Part shown: positions 31,449 to 38,472 of the stretch, in pieces
Layout: the number at the start of each line of letters is the position of its first letter
Position numbering within the stretch: the stretch's first letter is position 1
IMG/VR virus record: IMGVR_UViG_3300035099_000166
Location: 1 to 38,698 of that record
Direction: 5' to 3' (one strand)
DNA length: 38,698 nt
DNA from: a virus
Notes under the pieces: generated by a model
Told to the model about the DNA's origin: nothing
Databases searched by the model: none
What the model saw: the letters and a program-made list of their open reading frames with translations, nothing else
Translations under genes and position numbers: made by a program

Positions 31449-32438
31449 ATGGCAGACTGGCTAGTGCAGGGCGCGGGGGATACGTCATACAACGGCGACT
31501 ACTACGAGGCCGGGACGTACAACGGGCACCCGTACTATACTGGGCCTGCCCCGACGGATGACAGGTACCTGTTCTGGGGCAGCGTCTGGAACTGCTGGAT
31601 ACTGGGCTTCTTCTTGGGCGAGCCGCCGCCGCCGCCGGACTATGCCAATGGCACGACGCTACCCGGAACATGGGTCGTCGAGGTGGGCATTCCTCCCGCG
31701 CCGCACGTCGCTGCCGGCAGCCTGCATCTTGAGACGCTAACCTCCGGCGGGGACGTTACAATCGAGGGGGGCGTCGCGGCGGAGCTACTAATCCAGACTA
31801 GCGGTGGGGACATCGAGGTTGAGGGGGGTGTTGCGGCGGAGCTACTAACGCAGATTAGCGGCGGGGACATCGAGGTCGAGGGCGGCTCGTCGGTGAACGC
31901 CGTTGAGCAGACCTCCGGCGGGGAGATTATCTGCGAGGGCGGCGTAGGGGGGGAGCTGCTAACCCAGACTAGTGCTGGGGAGGTTACAGTTGATGGCGGC
32001 GTAGCGGGGGAGCTGCTGACCCAGACTAGCGGCGGGGAGATCATAGTCGAGGGCGGGTCGCCGGTAGACCTCGCCGAGCAGACCTCCGGCGGAGACATCG
32101 AATCCGACGGCGGCGTGGCAGCCCAAGCGGCGGCGCAGACCTCCGGCGGGGAGATTATCTGCGAGGGCGGAGGCGTACTGCAACTAATCACCGACCTATC
32201 CGGCGGGGAGATCGAACTTGAGGGCGGCTGGACAAGCAAGTATACCGCGCCGCCCGTAGTAGTCTTGAGCCTTGCCGGGGGCGACATTGGCTTCGAGGGC
32301 AGTAGCCTGCCTCCGCTAGTCGCATACCTATCTGGCGGCGCTGTCCTTTGGGACGCTGGTCAGGAGGAGGAGGTCATCATCGGGCCGGGGACTTCAACGA
32401 GCTGGTGGGACTGGGTGAGGGCGAAGAAGGCGTCCTAA
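31449..32438 (+). CDS. Repeat-rich tail fibre/adhesin protein
   Basis: A 329-residue protein. The N-terminal 70 residues (NGDYYEAGTYNGHPYYTGPAP, quoted beyond family limits only in part) form a small aromatic domain seen at the start of phage tail-tip proteins. Residues about 95-290 are made of 19-residue repeats of the type xAAELLxQTSGGDIEVEGG, about nine near-perfect copies plus degenerate ones; the even spacing of Ser-Gly-Gly and Glu-Gly-Gly turns suggests a stacked beta-solenoid rod. A helical, charged C-terminus follows. It is probably a receptor-binding or fibre-shaft protein. GGAGGAGG lies 11 bases before ATG 31449. It shares TAATG with the next gene. Confidence 0.65.
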   Translation: MADWLVQGAGDTSYNGDYYEAGTYNGHPYYTGPAPTDDRYLFWGSVWNCWILGFFLGEPPPPPDYANGTTLPGTWVVEVGIPPAPHVAAGSLHLETLTSGGDVTIEGGVAAELLIQTSGGDIEVEGGVAAELLTQISGGDIEVEGGSSVNAVEQTSGGEIICEGGVGGELLTQTSAGEVTVDGGVAGELLTQTSGGEIIVEGGSPVDLAEQTSGGDIESDGGVAAQAAAQTSGGEIICEGGGVLQLITDLSGGEIELEGGWTSKYTAPPVVVLSLAGGDIGFEGSSLPPLVAYLSGGAVLWDAGQEEEVIIGPGTSTSWWDWVRAKKAS

Positions 32439-33472
32439 TGGAGTATCGCAGTCATACTATCTGTTGCGACGACGACGCCCGCAAGCCGGTCTGGCACTAC
32501 TACGTCCTGCGCGAACATAACCCAGAACCGGGCGTCGCGTGGCGCGACTACTTGTACGAGAGCGCAGACGAAGGGGCTATCAGCGAAATTGAGATGCTTG
32601 CTGAGCTGTGGGGCGACCCCTATGCTCCGCCTGGGGGGGCATGGGGGACGCAGGCAGTTGACCGTCTGAGCGCGGTCTCGCTTGGCGAAGGCCAGCGATG
32701 CGTAGCCTGCGCAGTCATGGGGCTAGCAGACAACAACAACCCATGGGACCGGTACAGCATTGTTGTGGATTTCGTGTATGGCACTAGCGATAGGCGGGTC
32801 AGCCATAGGCAGGAGTGCAGCGGGCGTGATCCGACGTTAGTGCGGCTGAGTCCGTCGCGGGACATATTAGTATTGTATCAGGGGAGGTATCAGGACCACA
32901 CGCTGTCGCTGAGGGCGCGACGCTACGCATGGAAACATAGTACCTGGCTGAAGGATTATTGGTGGGAGCCGACTGGCGCGGAGATAGATACCGGCTTCAC
33001 GGCCCAGCGCACGGGCGGGGCCTTCGCCGCCGATGACGGTCTGATCGGTCTAGTCACGCTGAAGATAGTGCACCGAACTGGCGAGTACTGGACTCCCTCG
33101 GACCTGCGGGTCATTGTCAGCCGGGACGGCGGGACAACCTGGGAGGCCGACTGCCAGTTCTCGGTGACTGGCGGCGTGAACAACGTCTCCGTTCTGCCCT
33201 TGCGACCCTCACAAGACCTGCTGTGTTGCTACGTGGTGCAACGACCGACTCCCGGCGCGCGCTACACTATAGTCTGCAGGAAGCTACTGTGGCAAGGGCA
33301 GGGCCAGCACTTCGCCGTGGGGGACGAGGTGGAGACGGCAATCGAGGCGTACAGCATCGGCGACGGCGTGATTGCCGACGACGGTCAACTCAAGGTGGGC
33401 TATCTGGATAGCTCGGAGGCACCGGGGATGATTGTCAGCGCCGACGGGGGCGCGACGTGGCAGCATACATAG
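32438..33472 (+). CDS. Sialidase-like beta-propeller tail protein
   Basis: A 344-residue protein with at least two Asp-box motifs (VSRDGGTTWE near residue 227 and VSADGGATWQ near 335), typical of BNR/sialidase-like beta-propellers. Other blade-like strands are DPTLVRLSPSRDILVLYQGRY (given up to 20 residues: DPTLVRLSPSRDILVLYQGR) and GLIGLVTLKIVHRTGEYW. It may bind or cut surface glycans, or be a non-catalytic tail spike part; catalytic residues of sialidases are not evident. ATG 32438 shares a base with the stop of the adhesin gene. Confidence 0.6.
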   Translation: MEYRSHTICCDDDARKPVWHYYVLREHNPEPGVAWRDYLYESADEGAISEIEMLAELWGDPYAPPGGAWGTQAVDRLSAVSLGEGQRCVACAVMGLADNNNPWDRYSIVVDFVYGTSDRRVSHRQECSGRDPTLVRLSPSRDILVLYQGRYQDHTLSLRARRYAWKHSTWLKDYWWEPTGAEIDTGFTAQRTGGAFAADDGLIGLVTLKIVHRTGEYWTPSDLRVIVSRDGGTTWEADCQFSVTGGVNNVSVLPLRPSQDLLCCYVVQRPTPGARYTIVCRKLLWQGQGQHFAVGDEVETAIEAYSIGDGVIADDGQLKVGYLDSSEAPGMIVSADGGATWQHT

Positions 33473-33498
33473 AGCAAGCGTTGAAATAGGAGTCCGAG

Positions 33499-34629
33499 AT
33501 GGCCGAACCTGCGGGCTGGACAGCACGGTTGCCAATCACGGCGGACCACACGAAGCTACCCGCTTCGATGCCGGATGCGGGTAACACCTTCGCTGCGGAC
33601 CTGGTGATTGATGAGGCGCTGTCCATCAACTTCGAGGGCGGGGCGGCCTCATTTATTGACGGACTGGCGGCGGACCTGTCGGACCTCCGCGTGTTCAACG
33701 CGGACGGCTCGGTGGAGCTTGCCTGGGGCAAGAAGCAGTTCTCGCAGGTGTCGGGCAATCGCAAGCTCGTGCTCGGCTTGGGAGTGCCTAGCACGGCTGC
33801 ACTGTCGGCGTCAGCGGATACCACGTACTGGCTGTACCGGGGCTGCACCGGCGGGCCGTTCGAGAGCAAGGCTGGAGTTGTGCCGACGGCGGACGGCTGG
33901 GTGCGGTATTGGCCGCTTGAGGAAGCCAGTGGTACGGCATACGACTGGACGACCAATGCCGGCCACCTTACGCCGTCCGGCGGCGCCACACAGGGCAGTG
34001 CCGGGGCCGTTGGCAAGGCGGTTGAGTTCGATGGCGTCAACGGTAAGCTATCTTGCGCAGGGCAGAGCACTGGGAGCACGTTCAGCATAGGGATGTGGAT
34101 CAAACCGCAGGCAGGCGACGGCTATGCGACACTGCTCACAATGGGGGACAGTCGGGGTATCTATTTTCTGTCAGCAGTGCGCAAGGTGGACTTTGTGGGC
34201 TACAGCGAGACGACTAGCTCGGCGCTCACGTATGGGGTTTGGGCTCACGTCGTAGTTGTGATGACGCCGTCTGGCGTGAGCATCTATAAGAACGGCGTGC
34301 TCGACGCGAGTTCGTCGGACTCCAGGGCGTTCACCGCCGATTCGCTCGGCGACAATGTGGGCGGTGAAACGTACAAGGGCATGATGGACGAGGTCTTGTG
34401 GTCGAACGTAGCGAGGTCGGCGAAGTGGTGGCTTGCGTACTATAACATGACCTCGGACAATGCGATGTTCTGGACGGTAGGGGACGAGGTGCTGGCGGGG
34501 GGGGCGCAGATTGTGTTCGGCGCGTGGGAGTCTCAATCTGATGAGCCGAGGTTCGCGTCCGCCTCGAACAGGCCGAGGTTCGCGTCCGGCTCGGACGAAC
34601 CGAGATTCACTTCGGAGGCGAAGTACTGA
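33499..34629 (+). CDS. LamG-domain tail protein with C-terminal repeats
   Basis: A 376-residue protein. Residues 10-110 (VIDEALSINFEGGAASFIDG; LSDLRVFNADGSVELAWG) resemble the DUF2341-like module often placed before lectin domains. Residues about 130-320 form a concanavalin A/LamG domain: YWPLEEASGTAYDWT, AVEFDGVNGKLSC, FSIGMWIKPQAGD, and GMMDEVLWSNVARS, the hallmark of Laminin G-3 lectins. The end has three 9-residue repeats (SDEPRFASA, SNRPRFASG, SDEPRFTSE; DNA 34537-34617). It is a likely glycan-binding fibre or spike component. The stop is coupled to the next gene by TGATG. Confidence 0.7.
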   Translation: MAEPAGWTARLPITADHTKLPASMPDAGNTFAADLVIDEALSINFEGGAASFIDGLAADLSDLRVFNADGSVELAWGKKQFSQVSGNRKLVLGLGVPSTAALSASADTTYWLYRGCTGGPFESKAGVVPTADGWVRYWPLEEASGTAYDWTTNAGHLTPSGGATQGSAGAVGKAVEFDGVNGKLSCAGQSTGSTFSIGMWIKPQAGDGYATLLTMGDSRGIYFLSAVRKVDFVGYSETTSSALTYGVWAHVVVVMTPSGVSIYKNGVLDASSSDSRAFTADSLGDNVGGETYKGMMDEVLWSNVARSAKWWLAYYNMTSDNAMFWTVGDEVLAGGAQIVFGAWESQSDEPRFASASNRPRFASGSDEPRFTSEAKY

Positions 34630-34949
34630 TGGCCTATGCGCGCGTGAAGTTTGGCGAGACTAGCGAAATCGGCGCGACCTTCACGGAGCGCGACGAAGCC
34701 GCATTCACAATCGCTGGCGCGACCGTCACTATAATCCCATCCGCTGGTGGGAGCCCGCTCAGAGACGGCGTGACAGCCGAGGTTGACGGTAGCAGCGTCT
34801 ACTACATAGACAGTTTCACCGCCGCCAACGGCTATGCCGAGGATACCGAATACATCGCGACGTTCAAGGCGACCATCGTCTTGGGGGGGACGACCTATGT
34901 AGAAAAGCATGAGGACACCTTCGTGGTGGAGGCCGTGGCCGACGAGTAA
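34629..34949 (+). CDS. Small beta-rich tail-associated protein
   Basis: A 106-residue protein with an Ig-like or baseplate-upper-protein-like character: ETSEIGATFTERDEAAFTIAGATVTII (in parts) and TEYIATFKATIVLGGTTYVEKHEDTF (in parts). The order of alternating strands with a closing EDTFVV is frequent in phage BppU-type N-terminal domains. ATG 34629 shares its A with the TGA of the LamG gene. It probably joins the fibre genes to the tail; function not shown. Confidence 0.5.
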   Translation: MAYARVKFGETSEIGATFTERDEAAFTIAGATVTIIPSAGGSPLRDGVTAEVDGSSVYYIDSFTAANGYAEDTEYIATFKATIVLGGTTYVEKHEDTFVVEAVADE

Positions 34950-34963
34950 GCCCTCGCGTCAAT

Positions 34964-34982
34964 GGCCGAACAGCGTTCGGCC
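34964..34982 (+). promoter_or_regulatory. Hairpin without T tract
   Basis: GGCCGAA (34964-34970) and TTCGGCC (34976-34982), loop CAGCG. No run of T's follows, so it is more likely a processing or stability element at the start of the lysis genes than a terminator. Confidence 0.4.
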
Positions 34983-35033
34983 GCTGCTCGCCATCTTGTG
35001 ACAATGAACAGTCGCACCGAGGGGTGTATGGTC

Positions 35034-35297
35034 ATGCAGAAGTCCACTAACAACAACGGCAGCAGGCTCTCGGCGAATAGCTACGTCAGTATCGGCCTGG
35101 TCATCATACTACTTGCGGCAGCAGTTGCGTATGGATGCCTCAGCGCGCAGGTATCCGCGCATAGCGACGCCCTGGCGCTGGTCAGGACTGATTACGTTTC
35201 TAAAGACGAGTACAATGCGACCATGACCGCAGTCAAAGAGACGCTCAAGCGCATCGAAGATAAGGTAGACAAGCTCAACGAAAAAAAGGAGAGATGA
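35034..35297 (+). CDS. Small membrane protein with coiled coil (lysis-type)
   Basis: An 87-residue protein with one membrane helix (YVSIGLVIILLAAAVAYGCL, residues about 16-35) and a charged, coiled-coil-like C-terminus (VKETLKRIEDKVDKLNEKKE). This layout is seen in holin helpers and other phage lysis or signal-anchor proteins. Start ATG 35034 follows GAGGGG by 9 bases; the frame is open from 34962 but the hairpin and spacing favour the later start. It overlaps no gene but is next to the holin-like gene. Confidence 0.5.
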   Translation: MQKSTNNNGSRLSANSYVSIGLVIILLAAAVAYGCLSAQVSAHSDALALVRTDYVSKDEYNATMTAVKETLKRIEDKVDKLNEKKER

Positions 35298-35299
35298 TA

Positions 35300-35614
35300 A
35301 TGGACAATCTGCCCGCCATCCCCGGTTGGTTGATTGCATTGTGTGTTTTGTTGGTCAACTTCGTGGTGGACGTCCTGAAGCAGTTCTGGTCAGCGATGCC
35401 GGGCTGGGTGAAGATGGTTTTGAGCCTGGGCATCGGGCAGGCCCTGGTCTGGTGGGCCGGGCTGGACGTATTCGCGGCGGCGAAGCTCATGCCAGGCGTG
35501 ACGCCGCTGGGCATCGCCCTGACCGGCTTGCTGCTGAGCGCCGGCGCAAGCGTGGCGGTGCAGCCGGTCAAGAAGCTGGCGCTAGGGCTTGCTGAGCCGC
35601 TGGGACCAGACTAG
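35300..35614 (+). CDS. Holin-like membrane protein
   Basis: A 104-residue protein with three hydrophobic segments: GWLIALCVLLVNFVVDVL, VKMVLSLGIGQALVWWAG and, after VFAAAKLMPG, LGIALTGLLLSAGASVAV. Size and three membrane helices suit a class I holin, which opens the membrane at lysis time. AAGGAG at 35286-35291 is 8 bases before ATG 35300; ATG 35294 is too near. The matching cell-wall enzymes would be those at 4883 and 5620, far away. Confidence 0.62.
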   Translation: MDNLPAIPGWLIALCVLLVNFVVDVLKQFWSAMPGWVKMVLSLGIGQALVWWAGLDVFAAAKLMPGVTPLGIALTGLLLSAGASVAVQPVKKLALGLAEPLGPD

Positions 35615-35633
35615 ATAGGGAAAGCCCTATTAT
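35615..35633 (+). terminator. Weak hairpin after holin gene
   Basis: ATAGGG (35615-35620), loop AAAG, CCCTAT (35625-35630), followed by TAT only. Possible weak terminator. Confidence 0.3.
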
Positions 35634-35639
35634 CGCGAC

Positions 35640-35651
35640 GGAATCGCGCCA
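35640..35651 (+). repeat. Direct repeat flanking the methyltransferase gene, left copy
   Basis: GGAATCGCGCCA, identical to 38397-38408. The surrounding 45 bases are also similar (CGAA, GCGCA and GGGCA pieces in the same order). The right copy stands before the adenylyltransferase gene. Confidence 0.6.
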
Positions 35652-35693
35652 GGACGAACCCTGGGCGCACGCAGGGGCACTCTAGGAGCAACC

Positions 35694-38375
35694 GTGAGTA
35701 GCGTTGCCGAGGTCTTAGAGGGGCGGCGGCGTTGGGCGGTCGTCGAGGGCGACTGCCTGGAGGTCATGGCGGGGCTACCAGAGAACAGCATAGACGCGAT
35801 TCTGACGGACCCGCCGTATGGCTGGTCGTTCATGGGGCTGGACTTTGACAAGGCCCTGCCCGACCCGGCCGTCTGGCGCGAGTGCCTGCGGGTCCTCAAG
35901 CCGGGCGGCTCTATGGTGGCGATGTCGGGCTCGCGGCTGGACTGCCTGTGGCGGGTGTGTCGTGACATAGAGGGCGCGGGGTTCGACCTGGGGCAGACGG
36001 CGTTCGTTCATGTCTACAGGTGCGTGAGTGAAGACACTGAAGTTCTCACGGAAACCGGGTGGGAACGGTACAGTAAATCAATTGCAACGAAGTTGGTGTT
36101 GTGCTATAATGTAGACGCTGGCACCTTCGAGTTTCATAGGCCCCGGAGGACCTTCGTCTATGACTACCAATATCCCGCCATCAGAGTACATTCGGATAAG
36201 ACAGATCAACTTGTCACCCCAAACCACCGCGTCCTTGTTGAACGCGAGGGAAGAATGGCATTTGAGGAGGCTCGGACGCTGGCACCCGAGGTGGAAGCAT
36301 CCGTACCCATTCTGGAAAGTTTGCATGATTTGCCAGACCATATTCCCTGCGGTGACACAGGCACAAGCATACAAAAAGAGGACCTGCTCGAAGCGGTGTG
36401 CCGACAGGTCCACCAGTATCAACAAGACTGGAAAGCCAGGGCCGAAGAAGGCTATGGAGGATCGGCCCGGCATGGTGCAGATCACCTGTGCTGTCTGCGG
36501 GGAGAAACGATGGAGGAACCGAGCCTGGGTGAAGCATGTTGCGAAGCCGACTTGTTCGCGTCGCTGCAACGGGGTTCTGCGAGCCAAGGCATTAGTCCCG
36601 CACCTGTCACGGGCCAGGTCGTGCTGGACGGAAGCAAGCATGGCGAGTTACCGGGAGAAGATGACCGGGGCGAACAATCCAGCCTGGAAGGGTGGCGTAA
36701 CCTACTTCCGCAAGCGCGGGAAGTACAAGCCAATCAAGTATGTGCGGTGCCCGCAGGAGTTCCTGCCGATGGCCCGCAAGGATGGATATGTGAGGGAGCA
36801 CCGCCTGTTTGTTGCTCAAGCACTCGGCAGGTGCTTGACCCGGATGGAAACAGTTCACCACGTCAACCACGATCCGACAGACAACAGCTTGGAAAACCTG
36901 CAAGTCTTCAGCAGCAATCAGCAGCACAAGCTCTTCGAGCGCCATGGGGAACCAGCACCACTTTGGCCGTAGCTGAAGAGGTCGAATACCACGGGCGGAT
37001 GTGGTGTATAGAGGTCCCGACTGGCGCCTTCGTCGCCCGGCGCAATGGGCAGATATTCATCACCGGCAACAGCGGTTTCCCAAAGGGACAGAATCTCAGT
37101 GCCGCCGCCAATGCCAAGGCTTTTCGGGCGTGGCTGGACAGCGTTGAGCACGGGCTGAGCGCGGCGGAGGTTCGGCAGGTGACGAGCGCGGCGGTGAACG
37201 GGAGCTACCCCTTGCACCACGGCGGCGGTACAGCGCCCAATCCGATGGACAGGGCGGCAGGACTAGGGGACCGCGAAGGAATGGCGAGAGGCAACGGCGA
37301 CGCTGCCCTCCTCTCCTCAATTCTCGCCCGGCACTGGCATCCTCTCCCGGAGGCGGAGAAGCGGGCGGCCTGGGAGGGCTATGGCGAGGCACACCTGGAG
37401 AGGCCACCGGGGGTGAGGGTGCGACTAGGGCCAAACATTAGCGGAGGCAGGGCGCGTGGCGATGAAGCACACGGCAAGACTATATATGAGATCGCTATGT
37501 ATGGCGAATGGAAGTCCGCTGGCGACGGTCTAACTACTCCTTCCACCACCCTCGCCCGCCGCCTCCAAGGCCAGTACTCGAAGGGCAAGGTCAAGCCCGC
37601 CTGGGAGATATGTATCTGGGCGAGGAAGCCCATCAGCGAGGGCAGCGAGCTGGCGAACGTGGTGAGGTGGGGCGTGGGCGAGGTGAACTGCGGGGAGGCG
37701 ATGATACCGTTTGAGGACGATCAGAAACCTAAGGGCGGTTACGGCGGTATGAGAGTCGGGATGGGCGCAGTAGGCGAGCATCAGGACTATTCTGGCCATC
37801 AGGAGTGCAACCCTGCAGGTCGCTACCCGCCGAACCTACTGGTGCAGGACGCCGCGCTGGGCGAGGAGGGCAGCAGGTTCTTCGACATTGAACGTTGGGC
37901 GCAGGAGCACGGCTTCACCGAGGACGGCTGGGCAGAGGCGGCAGAGGCGGGGCTGCTGCAGATCGCGAAGGCGAGCCGGGGCGAGAAGAATGCCGGGTGC
38001 GAGGGGCTGCCACAGATACAACGTCACAAGATGGCGAGCAGTGGCCGAACGCTGATAGATGGCGAATGGGTGGAAACACATAGCGAGCCGTGTTCGCGTG
38101 GCAATGACCATGCCACTGTCAAGCCGGTGCGTTTGTTCGGGTATTTTTGTGCTTTGCTCTGCCCGCCCGGAGGTGTCATCTTGGATACGTTTGCGGGCAG
38201 CGGCACTACTGGCGTGGCCACCCTCCTCGAAGGCCGTCGCGCTATTCTGATTGAGCGCGAGGCCGAATACTGCCGGATAGCCGAGGCGAGGTGCGCCCAT
38301 GCCGAACGCCAGGCCGAGGAGAAGCGCCGTCGCCGCGCCCAGCTCGCCCTTGAACTTGAGGCAGCGGGGGGATAG
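35694..38375 (+). CDS. Beta-class DNA methyltransferase interrupted by an intein
   Basis: A continuous frame of 893 codons. Its extein is a DNA methyltransferase: TDPPYG (residues 38-43, motif IV) comes first and LDTFAGSGTTG (about 831-841, SAM motif I) last, the order of beta-class N6-adenine or N4-cytosine enzymes. The conserved SGFPKG motif is broken just before its Ser by a 350-residue intein (110-459). Removal leaves a 543-residue enzyme reading VYR-SGFPKG. GTG 35694 has AGGAG 5 bases upstream. With the MT-A70 protein it gives the phage two DNA methyltransferases. The intein frame has no stop across a region that clearly codes for an HNH endonuclease in another frame. Confidence 0.85.
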   Translation: MSSVAEVLEGRRRWAVVEGDCLEVMAGLPENSIDAILTDPPYGWSFMGLDFDKALPDPAVWRECLRVLKPGGSMVAMSGSRLDCLWRVCRDIEGAGFDLGQTAFVHVYRCVSEDTEVLTETGWERYSKSIATKLVLCYNVDAGTFEFHRPRRTFVYDYQYPAIRVHSDKTDQLVTPNHRVLVEREGRMAFEEARTLAPEVEASVPILESLHDLPDHIPCGDTGTSIQKEDLLEAVCRQVHQYQQDWKARAEEGYGGSARHGADHLCCLRGETMEEPSLGEACCEADLFASLQRGSASQGISPAPVTGQVVLDGSKHGELPGEDDRGEQSSLEGWRNLLPQAREVQANQVCAVPAGVPADGPQGWICEGAPPVCCSSTRQVLDPDGNSSPRQPRSDRQQLGKPASLQQQSAAQALRAPWGTSTTLAVAEEVEYHGRMWCIEVPTGAFVARRNGQIFITGNSGFPKGQNLSAAANAKAFRAWLDSVEHGLSAAEVRQVTSAAVNGSYPLHHGGGTAPNPMDRAAGLGDREGMARGNGDAALLSSILARHWHPLPEAEKRAAWEGYGEAHLERPPGVRVRLGPNISGGRARGDEAHGKTIYEIAMYGEWKSAGDGLTTPSTTLARRLQGQYSKGKVKPAWEICIWARKPISEGSELANVVRWGVGEVNCGEAMIPFEDDQKPKGGYGGMRVGMGAVGEHQDYSGHQECNPAGRYPPNLLVQDAALGEEGSRFFDIERWAQEHGFTEDGWAEAAEAGLLQIAKASRGEKNAGCEGLPQIQRHKMASSGRTLIDGEWVETHSEPCSRGNDHATVKPVRLFGYFCALLCPPGGVILDTFAGSGTTGVATLLEGRRAILIEREAEYCRIAEARCAHAERQAEEKRRRRAQLALELEAAGG
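36021..37070 (+). mobile_element. Intein in the methyltransferase gene
   Basis: Residues 110-459 of the gene at 35694. It begins with CVSEDTEVLTETGW (Cys1 nucleophile), has TPNHRVLV with Thr175 and His178 (block B), and ends with VEYHGRMWCIEVPTGAFVAR and NGQIFITGN (blocks F and G, each quoted separately), followed by Ser460. The usual penultimate His is Gly here. The part between about 36340 and 36960 does not resemble an intein endonuclease in this frame. GC content looks lower than in the neighbouring genes, suggesting transfer. Confidence 0.85.
36160..36972 (+). CDS. HNH homing endonuclease nested out of frame in the intein
   Basis: In the +1 frame relative to the intein, a 270-residue protein with two zinc-ribbon-like sets (CMIC at 55-58 with CSKRC at 76-80; CAVC at 110-113 with CSRRC at 132-136) and a C-terminal HNH domain: DGYVREHRLFVAQALGR, then METVHHVNHDPTDNSLENL (residues 229-247). 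It ends with TAG 36970-36972, ten codons before the C-terminal intein block. ATG 36160 has a strong Shine-Dalgarno, CGGAGGA, with about nine bases of spacing, inside the intein gene. It would cut intein-free alleles and drive homing. A later start nearer the first zinc site is possible, as residues 1-50 overlap intein block B. Confidence 0.8.
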   Translation: MTTNIPPSEYIRIRQINLSPQTTASLLNAREEWHLRRLGRWHPRWKHPYPFWKVCMICQTIFPAVTQAQAYKKRTCSKRCADRSTSINKTGKPGPKKAMEDRPGMVQITCAVCGEKRWRNRAWVKHVAKPTCSRRCNGVLRAKALVPHLSRARSCWTEASMASYREKMTGANNPAWKGGVTYFRKRGKYKPIKYVRCPQEFLPMARKDGYVREHRLFVAQALGRCLTRMETVHHVNHDPTDNSLENLQVFSSNQQHKLFERHGEPAPLWP

Positions 38376-38396
38376 GCGAACCCCTACTGTCCGACC

Positions 38397-38408
38397 GGAA
38401 TCGCGCCA
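38397..38408 (+). repeat. Direct repeat flanking the methyltransferase gene, right copy
   Basis: Identical 12 bases to 35640-35651. It sits in the 97-base gap between the methyltransferase and the adenylyltransferase gene, which otherwise shows no clear promoter or terminator. Confidence 0.6.
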
Positions 38409-38472
38409 CGGCGAAACCTCGCGCAATTCACGGGCATTCTGATCTGAGGACGGAGCGAAGGAGCGTCAGGGC

